64,000 nucleotides of DNA from Eubacteriaceae bacterium Marseille-Q4139 (GTDB taxonomy: Bacteria > Bacillota > Clostridia > Lachnospirales > Lachnospiraceae). Within the stretch, counting starts at the first letter, position 1. Each line of letters begins with the position of its first letter. A model generated the notes under the pieces. That model saw nothing but the letters and a program-made list of their open reading frames with translations. It was not told the origin of the DNA and made no database searches. Below are positions 40,746 through 48,794 of this stretch, piece by piece. The stretch spans positions 242,153-306,152 of the forward strand of contig JAGTTQ010000001.1 of NCBI GenBank assembly GCA_018223415.1, in the 5' to 3' direction. The position numbers and the translations under genes are program-made.

Positions 40746-41522
40746 TCAGCTCTCCACAACTTCCTTCGCCATCTGGAACATCTCTTCCGCCGTTATGGCC
40801 TCATCAAAGGTAAAGAGGCTGTATGTGATGCCGCCGTCCTCCCACTGAACCATGGAAGAAACCATCTCTTCAATCTCACTGCTTCCGTAAGCGAGATTCA
40901 GCTTCCCTTCCTCGCTAAGCTTCTGCTCCTCCTCCGTCGGCACATAGTCCGGCGGCACGAATTTATTCTGCATTCTGGAATACCGAAGCACCACGCCGTT
41001 ATCCAGCGTCATGGACAGATCCGCCTCAAAATCCAACGGCAGCGAGGAATAGACGCCCTCAAAGTTTACGGATTCACTGCCTTCCCGCTCGTAAATGACA
41101 GACATGGCCGTTCCTGCTTCAATGGTATTCCCATCTGCATCCTGCGCTTCGGAATGATGGGGGACTGCTTCTGCAAACGCATATCCATTTGAGAATTCTT
41201 CCACCATCTTCACATCTGTGCGGTAGCTTTTCTGCATCTCTTCTGCCGCAGCATAATCATTTACAGCCTCATTCCGGTTGCTGTGCGAAATGTAAACAGC
41301 AGCCTTTCCAAGGCCCATTGCCGTCATGCCGCCCATCAGGCATACGGCCGCCGCCGCTGCCGCCATAACTTTCCAGCTTCTATGTCTCATATTCCGTTCC
41401 TCCTTTAGCCTTCGGTGAACCGCCGCCTGCATCCTCTGCCTTTCCAGGATGCCGTCATGGACGCCGGATGCCTGTTTGTTAAGAGCCGCCTCGATTTTTT
41501 TATCTAAGATAAAATCGTCCAT
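40746..41522 (-). CDS. Anti-sigma-factor-like membrane protein (DUF4367-like C-terminus)
   Basis: A 258-residue protein: cytoplasmic N-terminus (about 1-48), one membrane helix (about 52-72, VMAAAAAAVCLMGGMTAMGL) and an outer domain ending in a DUF4367-like segment (VVLRYSRMQNKF, MVQWEDGGITYSLFT). The start overlaps the sigma factor's 3' end by 19 bp, the usual sigma/anti-sigma coupling. Signal unknown. Confidence 0.75.
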   Translation of the reverse strand: MDDFILDKKIEAALNKQASGVHDGILERQRMQAAVHRRLKEERNMRHRSWKVMAAAAAAVCLMGGMTAMGLGKAAVYISHSNRNEAVNDYAAAEEMQKSYRTDVKMVEEFSNGYAFAEAVPHHSEAQDADGNTIEAGTAMSVIYEREGSESVNFEGVYSSLPLDFEADLSMTLDNGVVLRYSRMQNKFVPPDYVPTEEEQKLSEEGKLNLAYGSSEIEEMVSSMVQWEDGGITYSLFTFDEAITAEEMFQMAKEVVES

Positions 41523-42067
41523 GTCTTTTCTCCTTTCTGTTCCATGTCCTCCAAAAGCTTCTTAAGCCTGGCCTTCCCGCCAAAGAGACGCGATTTCACG
41601 GTTCCCTCCAGGCAGCCGCAGACCTTTGCGATCTCGCGGATGGACATCTGGTTGTAGTAATACAGGACAATCACGGTCCTCTGTTTTACCGGCAGCGACT
41701 CAATTGCCCGGCAGATCTCCCGCTCCTCTTCGTCCCGGATCACCTCGGAAAGCACGCTGGAACTGCTTGGGCGTTCCTCGTAAACCTCCTCCGCCGGCTG
41801 TTCCCGCCGTCTTCTTTTGCAGATCCGCCAGGCATTCCGTGACAGGCTTTTATAAAACCAGCTCCGGAAGGCCTCGGGATTTTTGATCTGGCTCCGGTTC
41901 AAATAACAGGAAACAAAAGTCTCCTGGACAATATCCTCACTGTCCGCATGGTTTCCTGAAATCAGATATGCTGCCCTCAGAGCCTCCGCCTGATACTGTT
42001 CCATTAACCGGTCGAACGCGTCCATGTCGCCGGATATCATCTTCTTTACCAGCTCCGCATCTTCCAT
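41504..42067 (-). CDS. ECF-type RNA polymerase sigma factor
   Basis: I chose the ATG at 42067 (MEDAELVKKM), which has AAGGAGG 6 nt upstream; a longer reading to 42178 starts in the promoter region. The 187-residue product has region 2 (FDRLMEQYQAEALRAAYLI, DIVQETFVSCYL) and region 4 (LPVKQRTVIVLYYYNQMSIREIAKVCGCLEGTVKSRL), without regions 1 and 3. It is controlled by the membrane anti-sigma-like protein encoded just downstream. Confidence 0.9.
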   Translation of the reverse strand: MEDAELVKKMISGDMDAFDRLMEQYQAEALRAAYLISGNHADSEDIVQETFVSCYLNRSQIKNPEAFRSWFYKSLSRNAWRICKRRRREQPAEEVYEERPSSSSVLSEVIRDEEEREICRAIESLPVKQRTVIVLYYYNQMSIREIAKVCGCLEGTVKSRLFGGKARLKKLLEDMEQKGEKTWTILS

Positions 42068-42112
42068 GCATATCCTCCTTCTCATGTTTTTCGGTGCACC
42101 TGCCTTATAGAG

Positions 42113-42135
42113 GACGCTGGGAGGAAAAAGGTTCA
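42113..42135 (-). promoter_or_regulatory. Possible ECF-type autoregulated promoter
   Basis: Minus strand TGAACCTTTTT (42135-42125) then CGTC (42116-42113), about 46 bp before the sigma factor start. The elements resemble ECF -35 and -10 boxes, but the spacing is about 3 bp shorter than usual. Confidence 0.35.
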
Positions 42136-42218
42136 TTTTTTCGGCTGTCTTTTTTATGGAACATACTGGAAGCCCCATTTTCGCCGGAACATCTGACGTT
42201 TGCCGCTGCCGCGCTTAA

Positions 42219-43097
42219 TCAGGCCCTTTTATACTCCGAAATCACCAGCCCCAAAATCGCCAGTGCCGTCCCTGCCGCCGAAAGCCACGTCACCGGCTCG
42301 TCCAAAATCAGGACGGAGGTCACAATGGTAACGACCGGAACCATGTAAATATAAATGCTCGTCCTCACAGCTCCAAGAACCTTCACCGCATAGTTCCAGG
42401 TCACAAAGCACATGGCTGACGCGCCAAGGCCGAGATAGATGATGTTTAAAAGATACGTCATGTTCCCGAACCGCGAAAGGCCAATTTCAAAATCAAAGAA
42501 AAACAGCGCCGGCACCATGAACAGGAGCCCGTAAAAGAATGTCCGCCGTGTCGTCAGAAGAATGGGATAGCCGAAGCCTGCGATCTCCTTCGTAAGAAGG
42601 GAATAGCATGCCCACACGAAGGCCGCGGCGGCCGCCAGGAAATCTCCGAAGGGATTTAACTCAAACTGCGCGCCGTTAAAGCTCACAAGGATAATCCCTG
42701 CCATGGCGGCGGCAAAGCCGATGAAGAAGCCGGCGCCGAGTTTTTCCTCCGACCTGGCAAACCTCCTGGATAAAAGTGCCGTAAAAAACGGCGCCACAGA
42801 AATAATCACACTCACATTGGCCGCCATCGTATAGGTCAGGGCGATGTTTTCTAAAAGGTAATAAAGGCAGATCCCGCAGAGGCCGGCGGCCGCGAAGGTC
42901 AGCTCCTGCCTGCGGCCCACACCGGTAAGCCGCCTCGGGCAGACAAGCCAAAGTGCCAGGTATCCCATCACAAACCGGAAAAACAGGATCTCCACCGGCT
43001 GGAACGCCTCCAAAAGAACCTTGGTGGAGATGAATGTCGTCCCCCATATGATGATTGTTGCCAATGCGGCCGCATGCCCGATCCGTTTACTTTCCAT
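42219..43097 (-). CDS. EamA/DMT-family transporter
   Basis: About 292 residues from the ATG at 43097 (MESKRIGHAAAL), with GGAGG 9 nt upstream; the longer reading to 43277 lies inside the AraC gene. Ten hydrophobic helices in two EamA repeats (IIIWGTTFISTKVLLEAFQP; LAAAAAFVWACYSLLTKEI) and a C-terminal GxxLIxxG-like end. Such carriers export metabolites or amino acids. It overlaps the AraC regulator by 11 bp, so that regulator probably controls it. Confidence 0.88.
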   Translation of the reverse strand: MESKRIGHAAALATIIIWGTTFISTKVLLEAFQPVEILFFRFVMGYLALWLVCPRRLTGVGRRQELTFAAAGLCGICLYYLLENIALTYTMAANVSVIISVAPFFTALLSRRFARSEEKLGAGFFIGFAAAMAGIILVSFNGAQFELNPFGDFLAAAAAFVWACYSLLTKEIAGFGYPILLTTRRTFFYGLLFMVPALFFFDFEIGLSRFGNMTYLLNIIYLGLGASAMCFVTWNYAVKVLGAVRTSIYIYMVPVVTIVTSVLILDEPVTWLSAAGTALAILGLVISEYKRA

Positions 43098-43923
43098 CCT
43101 GTTTTTCCTCCTTTTTCTTTTCCCGGAACATATCCCGGTACACGCCGGGCGCAAGCCCCGTAAAGCGGCTGAAATAATTAGTAAAATGGCTCTGGTCGGA
43201 AAACCCTGTCCGCACAGCCGCCTCCAACGGCGCCGTTCCCTGTTCCAGAAGCCGCCGCGCCTCATTGACCCGGACATTTTCCAGGTACCGGTACGGCGTA
43301 ATCCCCTTTTCTTTTAAAAATGCCCGGCAGAGCGCCGACTTGCTGAGGCCGGCGTAACGGCAGATATCCCCTAAGGAAATGTGCTCGGCAAAATGTGCCG
43401 CCATAAATCCGCATGCCAGGCCGATCTCCCCGCGGCACGTCAGGCCTTCTGTTTTTGTCCGTCCGCCGTTTCTTTCCATGAGCGCCGAAAGAAACGCAAA
43501 AAACGCCTCTCCCTTTTCCTGGCTGTCTCCTCTCATCAGCGCTTCATGGATTTCCTGAAAACAGCCTGCCATGCTGCCGTCAGAAATCACATTTTGAGAA
43601 AACACCGGGAGCCCTCTCTGCCCGGCCGCCTGGGAAATCTCTGCCATGGCCGCCTTTGAAACAGAAAAGCCGCAAAAGCCAAAGGCATCGCCGCCACTCT
43701 GTGTGCACCCGTGGTTCTCGCCCGGGTGGAACACCACCAAATCCCCCGGGCCGATGAAAACTTCCCGGTTTCGCAGGGAAAGCGTGCGCCGGCCGCTCTC
43801 CACGCATCCGATGACATAATGCTCGTGGAAATGGGGCGGGAACGGCCGCACCATCCCTTCAAACCGGTAGGCTTCCACCTTTAATTTTCTGTCATAGACG
43901 GCCGTCCTGACTTCTTTTTTCAT
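43087..43923 (-). CDS. AraC-family transcriptional regulator
   Basis: About 278 residues from the ATG at 43923; a TTG three codons upstream is also possible. N-terminal cupin (FPPHFHEHYVIGCVESG, VFIGPGDLVVFHPGENHGC) and a C-terminal double HTH (ISLGDICRYAGLSKSALCRAFLKEKG; RTGFSDQSHFTNYFSRFTGLAPGVYR). It is followed by an overlapping EamA exporter gene and is divergent from an IclR gene. Confidence 0.92.
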   Translation of the reverse strand: MKKEVRTAVYDRKLKVEAYRFEGMVRPFPPHFHEHYVIGCVESGRRTLSLRNREVFIGPGDLVVFHPGENHGCTQSGGDAFGFCGFSVSKAAMAEISQAAGQRGLPVFSQNVISDGSMAGCFQEIHEALMRGDSQEKGEAFFAFLSALMERNGGRTKTEGLTCRGEIGLACGFMAAHFAEHISLGDICRYAGLSKSALCRAFLKEKGITPYRYLENVRVNEARRLLEQGTAPLEAAVRTGFSDQSHFTNYFSRFTGLAPGVYRDMFREKKKEEKQDGK

Positions 43924-43944
43924 ATGCCTCAAATCCTCTCCCGG

Positions 43945-43986
43945 GATATTTTACATCGAAATCACAAAAAAGTCTTGTAAAATATC
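43945..43986. promoter_or_regulatory. Perfect 11-bp inverted repeat in the AraC/IclR divergent region
   Basis: GATATTTTACA (43945-43955) and TGTAAAATATC (43976-43986), separated by 20 bp. It lies between the AraC start (43923) and the IclR promoter (from 44002). Likely binding site for one of the two regulators. Confidence 0.55.
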
Positions 43987-44001
43987 TTCATTTCCCGCCG
44001 G

Positions 44002-44030
44002 TTTACATTTTTCGGAAAAATGGTTATAAT
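44002..44030 (+). promoter_or_regulatory. Sigma-A promoter of the IclR gene
   Basis: TTTACA (44002-44007), 17-bp spacer, TATAAT (44025-44030), 32 bp before the start codon. Confidence 0.7.
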
Positions 44031-44061
44031 AACCTTATCTTACAAGCAAGGAGAATTCATC

Positions 44062-44805
44062 ATGCCGCCTGATTACAGTGTACGATCCGTAGAACGCGCC
44101 CTGGCTATCCTGGACTGCTTCAGCGTAGAGCATACCTCTTTTTCGCTGGTGGAGCTTGCCAAGGAAATCCAGCTTTCCGCCAGTACGACGCTGCGCCTGC
44201 TTTCCACTCTGGAGAAAAACAACTATTTGTACCGGAACCCCTCCAACAGCCGCTACTATCTGGGCGCCCGCATTGCACAGCTCGGCAATGCCGTCTTCAC
44301 CAACATGGACATCTGCCAGGAGGCCCAGCCCTTCCTCCAGGATCTGTGCAAAAAATACAATGAAAGCGTGGGAATTTATGAGCGAAACGGGGATCTGCGC
44401 GTCTGCATCGCCAGAATCAACAGCAACCAGACCCTGCGCTCCGTCCTCATGGTGGGGAATACATATCCGCTGACCCGCGGCGCCGCAGGAAGGGTGCTGC
44501 TCGCCCATATGCCAGCCGCCGACCAGGAACGCCTCTTAAAAGACGATCCCTTCACCACCATGGATGCCCTCGTTCAGGTGAAAAAAGACGGCTATACCAT
44601 CAGCGAAGGCGAACGTGACCCGGCCGTCGAATCCATCGCCGCTCCCGTCTTTGACGCAGACGGAAACGTGTCCGATGCCATCTTCTTAACAGGGCCGGCA
44701 GGACGCTTAAGGAGCCGTTTCCGGCCGGATCTCATCGAAGACTTATGCCAGGCAGCCCTGAAGCTTTCGATCCAGATGGGCTACCGGCCCGCGGAAGAAA
44801 AATAG
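44062..44805 (+). CDS. IclR-family transcriptional regulator
   Basis: About 247 residues from the ATG at 44062 (AAGGAG upstream); the ATG at 44020 precedes the -10 box and is rejected. N-terminal winged HTH (SVERALAILDCF, SLVELAKEIQLSASTTLRLLSTLEKNNYL), then the effector domain (RNGDLRVCIARINSNQ, YPLTRGAAGRVLLAH, EGERDPAVESIAAPVFDADGN in overlapping pieces). It converges on an HMG-CoA lyase gene whose promoter bears a palindrome, and is the likely repressor of that gene. Confidence 0.92.
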   Translation: MPPDYSVRSVERALAILDCFSVEHTSFSLVELAKEIQLSASTTLRLLSTLEKNNYLYRNPSNSRYYLGARIAQLGNAVFTNMDICQEAQPFLQDLCKKYNESVGIYERNGDLRVCIARINSNQTLRSVLMVGNTYPLTRGAAGRVLLAHMPAADQERLLKDDPFTTMDALVQVKKDGYTISEGERDPAVESIAAPVFDADGNVSDAIFLTGPAGRLRSRFRPDLIEDLCQAALKLSIQMGYRPAEEK

Positions 44806-44847
44806 GCGGCCCCAAAAGAGCCGCCTTCCAGCCGGGCCTGTGCCCGG
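44805..44847. terminator. Convergent terminators between IclR and HMG-CoA lyase genes
   Basis: GGCGGC (44805-44810)/GCCGCC (44820-44825), followed on the minus strand by TATTTTTC, and CCGGGC (44832-44837)/GCCCGG (44842-44847), followed on the plus strand by ATTTCTACTTT. Confidence 0.6.
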
Positions 44848-44851
44848 ATTT

Positions 44852-45802
44852 CTACTTTCCTGTCTGATTTTTGATCTGCCCTTTGGGGAGTTCCCGCAAA
44901 AGCTCGCTGGCTTTTCCCGCCCGCAGAATATAGCTGTCAGTGCTGTGGCCCAGCATGGAAACCACCTTCCGGCTGATGGCGATGGCCTGATCCAGATCGA
45001 TTCCCGTGGCAATCTTCATCTGCCCGCACATATGGAGCACATCCTCAGTCGTCACATTCCCGGCCGCCCCCGGCACGAACGGACAGCCGCCGACGCCGGC
45101 AAAGCTGGTGTCAAAATGGGTAAAACCTGCGTCCATGCCTGCCAGCACATTTGCGATTCCAAGGCCGCGGGTATTGTGGAAATGGAACCACCAGTCCACC
45201 TGCGGGTATTCCCGCTTCATCTCCTGCCCCATCTCATAAACCTGACCGGGATATGCGACACCGGCCGCATCCGACAGGGAAATTTCCGTAATTCCCACGT
45301 TCAGATACGCCTCCACCACCCGCTTTACGTCATCCACCGGGATCTCCTTATCCCAGGGAGAGCCGAAAGCCATGGAAATGGAGCCGGAAATCCCGATTCC
45401 TGTCTCCTTCGCCTTTTCCACGCATGCCGCAAACCCGGCGACGCTTTCCTCCGGCGTACAGTTTAGATTCGCCAGATTGTGAGCCCTGCTGGCCGAAACA
45501 TTTAACTTCACCTTTTTGCAGCCGCAGGCCGCCGCCCTCTCCACGCCGCGGAGATTGGCAATCAGCGCCCGGTACTCCACGCCGGGATACGGTTCGAGCC
45601 GCCGGAAAACCTCGTCCGTATCTGCCATCTGCGGCACAGCCCTGGGACTTACAAAGCTCCCGACCTCAATAAACCGGAAGCCCGCCTTTCCCATATCGTC
45701 GATCAGTTCCACCTTCTGTTTTGTCGTCAGCGTGGATTTCTCGCTTTGCAGGCCGTCTCGCGGCCCCACCTCACATAAGACAATTTCCTTTCCGTATTTC
45801 AT
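44852..45802 (-). CDS. Hydroxymethylglutaryl-CoA lyase family protein
   Basis: A 316-residue DRE-TIM metallolyase. Motifs: EVGPRDGLQSE at the N-terminus (metal-binding Asp), FIEVGSFVSP, WFHFHNTRGLG (metal-binding His pair), and the FAGVGGCPFVPGAAGN signature with the catalytic Cys. It splits HMG-CoA or a related 3-hydroxy-3-methylacyl-CoA to acetyl-CoA and a ketone/oxo acid. No leucine-catabolism partners are adjacent, so the substrate may differ. Confidence 0.9.
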   Translation of the reverse strand: MKYGKEIVLCEVGPRDGLQSEKSTLTTKQKVELIDDMGKAGFRFIEVGSFVSPRAVPQMADTDEVFRRLEPYPGVEYRALIANLRGVERAAACGCKKVKLNVSASRAHNLANLNCTPEESVAGFAACVEKAKETGIGISGSISMAFGSPWDKEIPVDDVKRVVEAYLNVGITEISLSDAAGVAYPGQVYEMGQEMKREYPQVDWWFHFHNTRGLGIANVLAGMDAGFTHFDTSFAGVGGCPFVPGAAGNVTTEDVLHMCGQMKIATGIDLDQAIAISRKVVSMLGHSTDSYILRAGKASELLRELPKGQIKNQTGK

Positions 45803-45818
45803 AGCGCTTTCTCCTTGT

Positions 45819-45853
45819 TTTCATATAACAAAAATAATTTTTATTATATGAAA
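45819..45853. promoter_or_regulatory. Operator-like palindrome at the HMG-CoA lyase promoter
   Basis: TTTCATATAA (45819-45828) and TTATATGAAA (45844-45853), perfect 10-bp arms with 15 bp between. It covers the predicted transcription start, a position suited to repression, probably by the neighbouring IclR protein. Confidence 0.6.
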
Positions 45854-45881
45854 TTATACACCATGAAAGTTCCCATTTCAA
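45853..45881 (-). promoter_or_regulatory. Sigma-A promoter of the HMG-CoA lyase gene
   Basis: Minus strand TTGAAA (45881-45876), 17-bp spacer, TATAAT (45858-45853). The -35 overlaps the stop of the upstream CPBP gene. Confidence 0.65.
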
Positions 45882-46750
45882 CTGGAAATTGAAGATTTCC
45901 CGCGAATATCTGGCTTTTGCCTCCCTTTCAGGACAGCAGCCGTCACAAGGCAGCAGAAAATAACGGCCGCAGCGCCTAAAAAAGCGCCGGCAGCAGGCGA
46001 TGCCGCCATAATATACGGCTCAGATTCCAGCACATAAGTAAAAAATACCCCCGTCTCCGGCTCCAGGCTCACAGAAACAATCCTGTCCCCCGCCGCAAAA
46101 ATATCCCATGATGCATGGATCAGCACGGCGCCCCAGATGGAATTGTCATGAAACGTCACCAGGGTAAACAGAGAGCAGAGCGAAACATATAAAAGAATCC
46201 TGGATGCCAGAACCGTAAAATCTCCCCCGCTTCCATACACATGAGGAAGAACAAAAAAGAAGGTCGACACCAAAAATGCGCCCGCCTTTCCCAATCGCCG
46301 TTCACACAGACTCAGCATATAGCCTCGGAATGCCGCCTCCTCCACGAGACCGCTGCAAATTCCGGTATAAAAGAGGGAGTAAAACAAGTTCTCCAGATGC
46401 TCTTTTGTCAGGCGGCTGCACATCTGCCAGCTTCCCCTGCTCCCCATGCATGCCGCGGCAAAAAGGAAAACCGGCAAAAGAACGGCCCAGAAAACACTGA
46501 GAAAGCTTAAACGGAAGCTGGTAATCCTGCACTCCGGCATGGTCAGGCCGCTCATGGAACAGAGCTTTCTGACAATCAAAAATGTCAGGCCGGCATAGAC
46601 GAGAAACCGAAGAAAATATCCCAACGGGAAAAAGACTCGGGCAATTCCCGACGTAAGGGAGCCGGCAAGAAGAACACAAAACATACAAAGAAAAGACAGG
46701 GCTATGGCACCCGGAAGGTTTTTGACATAGGAAGAAGTGTTTTGAGTCAT
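45878..46750 (-). CDS. CPBP-family intramembrane metalloprotease
   Basis: A 290-residue membrane protein with about eight helices. The CPBP (Abi/Rce1-like) motifs are present: EEAAFRGYMLSL, FFFVLPHVYG and HASWDIFAAGD. Such proteins process or degrade membrane-anchored peptides and often act in bacteriocin self-immunity; no bacteriocin gene is seen here. The gene appears to be a single transcription unit. Confidence 0.85.
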   Translation of the reverse strand: MTQNTSSYVKNLPGAIALSFLCMFCVLLAGSLTSGIARVFFPLGYFLRFLVYAGLTFLIVRKLCSMSGLTMPECRITSFRLSFLSVFWAVLLPVFLFAAACMGSRGSWQMCSRLTKEHLENLFYSLFYTGICSGLVEEAAFRGYMLSLCERRLGKAGAFLVSTFFFVLPHVYGSGGDFTVLASRILLYVSLCSLFTLVTFHDNSIWGAVLIHASWDIFAAGDRIVSVSLEPETGVFFTYVLESEPYIMAASPAAGAFLGAAAVIFCCLVTAAVLKGRQKPDIRGKSSISS

Positions 46751-46797
46751 AGGAGGCCTCCTTTTGGATGTGACGGTTCTTCTGGTATTATGGCGTT

Positions 46798-46827
46798 ATG
46801 ATATCATAAGCAGGCGATTTTTGTAAA
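46798..46827 (-). promoter_or_regulatory. Sigma-A promoter of the CPBP gene
   Basis: Minus strand TTTACA (46827-46822), 18-bp spacer, TATCAT (46803-46798). Confidence 0.5.
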
Positions 46828-46854
46828 CACAGACCATATGCATACACCACGAAA

Positions 46855-46890
46855 AAGCCCCCAAAGCGCCTTCCCGCGCCCCAGGGGCTT
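46855..46890 (-). terminator. Terminator after the UshA-like gene
   Basis: Arms AAGCCCC (46855-46861) and GGGGCTT (46884-46890), an inner GC-rich stem, and TTTC on the minus strand, 10 bp after the stop. Confidence 0.7.
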
Positions 46891-46900
46891 ATCATCGTTC

Positions 46901-48706
46901 CTATTTGATTGTAATCCGCCCGGCTCCCATGGGGTTCTCATACCCGTCCTTCACGCTTCCGCCCAGGAAATCGCGGACATAAGCCGACAGCGTATCCACA
47001 TCAACCATCACATCATCCTTGATGATCTCACAGCCGTTAAACATCGCCATGCCGCTGCCGCCGTTCTTTAACATATAGTTGTGAGAGGCCACCGTGTATG
47101 TCTTCTGGGGATCCAGCGGCTCGCCGTTCACCAGAATATCCCTTACGCGGTACTCGCCCTCGACGCCGGTAAAATTCTGCTTGTCGTCAAGCTGGACGCC
47201 GGACGGCACGGACGTATCAATGGTGAAGGTCAGGCCCGATACATGGAGGAAGCTGCCACTCTCCTCCGGAAGGAACCTTGCCCCCATCTCGAGAGCATCC
47301 CAGATCTGCTGTCCTGTCACCCTGGCCGCACAGATCATATTGCCGAAGGGATAGACATTTAACATGTCCTCATAGGTGATGTCGCCGGCCGGGATTCCTG
47401 TACGGATTCCGCCGCCGTTCATGAGGCCGATATCCGTCCCCAGCACAAAGCGGTATGCATCAGCACAGAAATCGCCAAGGTTCGTTTCTTTGCTTCTGAC
47501 AGCCCTGGCCCCGGTTTCCGGGTCGCTTTCCGCGAGGTCAACGTCGGTATGCCCCAGAACAGTCTTTAAGGACTCTTCATACTGGCTTTCGATGGCCGCA
47601 ATGAAAAGATCCGTCTCCGGATCTGTCTGCTTTCCTTCTTCGGCTTCGCTGCTGCCCGGTACCTTGAGCACCATGCCGGCATAGATCAGGTTCGGATCCT
47701 TTATCGTATCCCGGTTAGCCTCATAGATATTCGTCCATGCCGAATAAGAGCCCAGCTCCCGCTTGGCAATGCGGCTCAAGCTGTCGCCGCTTTTCACTGT
47801 GACCGTCTTTTCGCCGGACGCCGGAATCTCCTTTACAAGCTCTGTTTTGATGGCGCCGTCCGGCGTGATCGTAAGCTTTCCAAGGGCATTTAACTTTGTG
47901 CCGGTCTGGGCCACAGGAATCATGTCCCCGTTCTTATTCTCCATGAACTCCTCATACTCCTGGTGGGAATGGCCGTCGATCACGGCGTCGATGCCCGTCG
48001 TGTTCTTTATGACGGCTCCGGCGCTCCATTTTTCCGTGATGCCGTCTTTTCCGAGATGGCCCACCAAAATCACATACTCGGCGCCTGCGGCCCTGGCCTC
48101 ATCGGCCGCCGCCTGGACTTTTGTATAAAGAGCCTCTCCCGTCTCATCCTCACAGAATCCGTAAATATACTGTCCGGACGCGTCCTGGAAGTAAGCCGGC
48201 GTCGATTTCGTAAAGCTTTCCGGTGTGGTGACACCCACAAATGCCACGTCCACATCGTCAAACCGTTCCATCTTGTAGCCCGGAAGCTTCGTCTCTCCCG
48301 TCTTTAAATCCATGAAATTGCAGGAATAATAGCCGCAGGAAAGCAAATCCGAAAGCTCCAGAAACCGCTCCATGCCGTAGTCAAATTCATGGTTTCCCGG
48401 AATCGCAAAGTCATAGCCGATCTCGTTCATGATGTCCACGATGTAGCCGCCGTCCGAAAGCGTCCCTATGGGTGCGCCCTGGATGGCATCGCCGGCATCC
48501 AGAAGGAACACGTACGGCGTCTGCGCTTCCATCTGCTTCTTATAGAGCGCCACGCCGGAATAACCGATCCCGTCTTCAATGCCGCAGTGAACGTCGTTGG
48601 TGTGCAGGATTATAATGTCCTGGTCGGCCGCAAAAACCGTGCCTGCCGAGAGCAGCACAAGGAACGCGGCTGACAAAAATCCTGCCGTCATTTTTCTGAT
48701 TCTCAT
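46901..48706 (-). CDS. Secreted 5'-nucleotidase/UshA-family phosphoesterase with internal LysM domain
   Basis: About 601 residues from the ATG at 48706 (AGGAGGGG upstream), which opens a clear signal peptide (RIRKMTAGFLSAAFLVLLSA). The longer reading to 48832 runs into efp and is rejected. Metallophosphatase domain: HTNDVHCGIEDG, DAGDAIQGAP, GNHEFDYG, DGHSHQEY. A LysM domain follows at about 300-350 (VKSGDSLSRIAKRELGSYS ... GMVLKVPG), then the 5_nucleotid_C domain with NGGGIRTGIPAGDITYEDM and YPFGN. LysM would hold the enzyme at peptidoglycan. It probably salvages extracellular nucleotides. Confidence 0.9.
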   Translation of the reverse strand: MRIRKMTAGFLSAAFLVLLSAGTVFAADQDIIILHTNDVHCGIEDGIGYSGVALYKKQMEAQTPYVFLLDAGDAIQGAPIGTLSDGGYIVDIMNEIGYDFAIPGNHEFDYGMERFLELSDLLSCGYYSCNFMDLKTGETKLPGYKMERFDDVDVAFVGVTTPESFTKSTPAYFQDASGQYIYGFCEDETGEALYTKVQAAADEARAAGAEYVILVGHLGKDGITEKWSAGAVIKNTTGIDAVIDGHSHQEYEEFMENKNGDMIPVAQTGTKLNALGKLTITPDGAIKTELVKEIPASGEKTVTVKSGDSLSRIAKRELGSYSAWTNIYEANRDTIKDPNLIYAGMVLKVPGSSEAEEGKQTDPETDLFIAAIESQYEESLKTVLGHTDVDLAESDPETGARAVRSKETNLGDFCADAYRFVLGTDIGLMNGGGIRTGIPAGDITYEDMLNVYPFGNMICAARVTGQQIWDALEMGARFLPEESGSFLHVSGLTFTIDTSVPSGVQLDDKQNFTGVEGEYRVRDILVNGEPLDPQKTYTVASHNYMLKNGGSGMAMFNGCEIIKDDVMVDVDTLSAYVRDFLGGSVKDGYENPMGAGRITIK

Positions 48707-48794
48707 CCTCTTCCCCTCCTGTATGTGCATATTAAAAAACAAAGGGCTCCACAGCCGGTTTTCCTGCCATGAAGCCCTGATGTTCCATTTTAAA

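Noticed and set aside
42219..43277. 352-residue reading of the EamA transporter
   Set aside because: The first 60 residues overlap the AraC coding region, are Arg-rich and lack helices; the ATG at 43097 has a good ribosome site.
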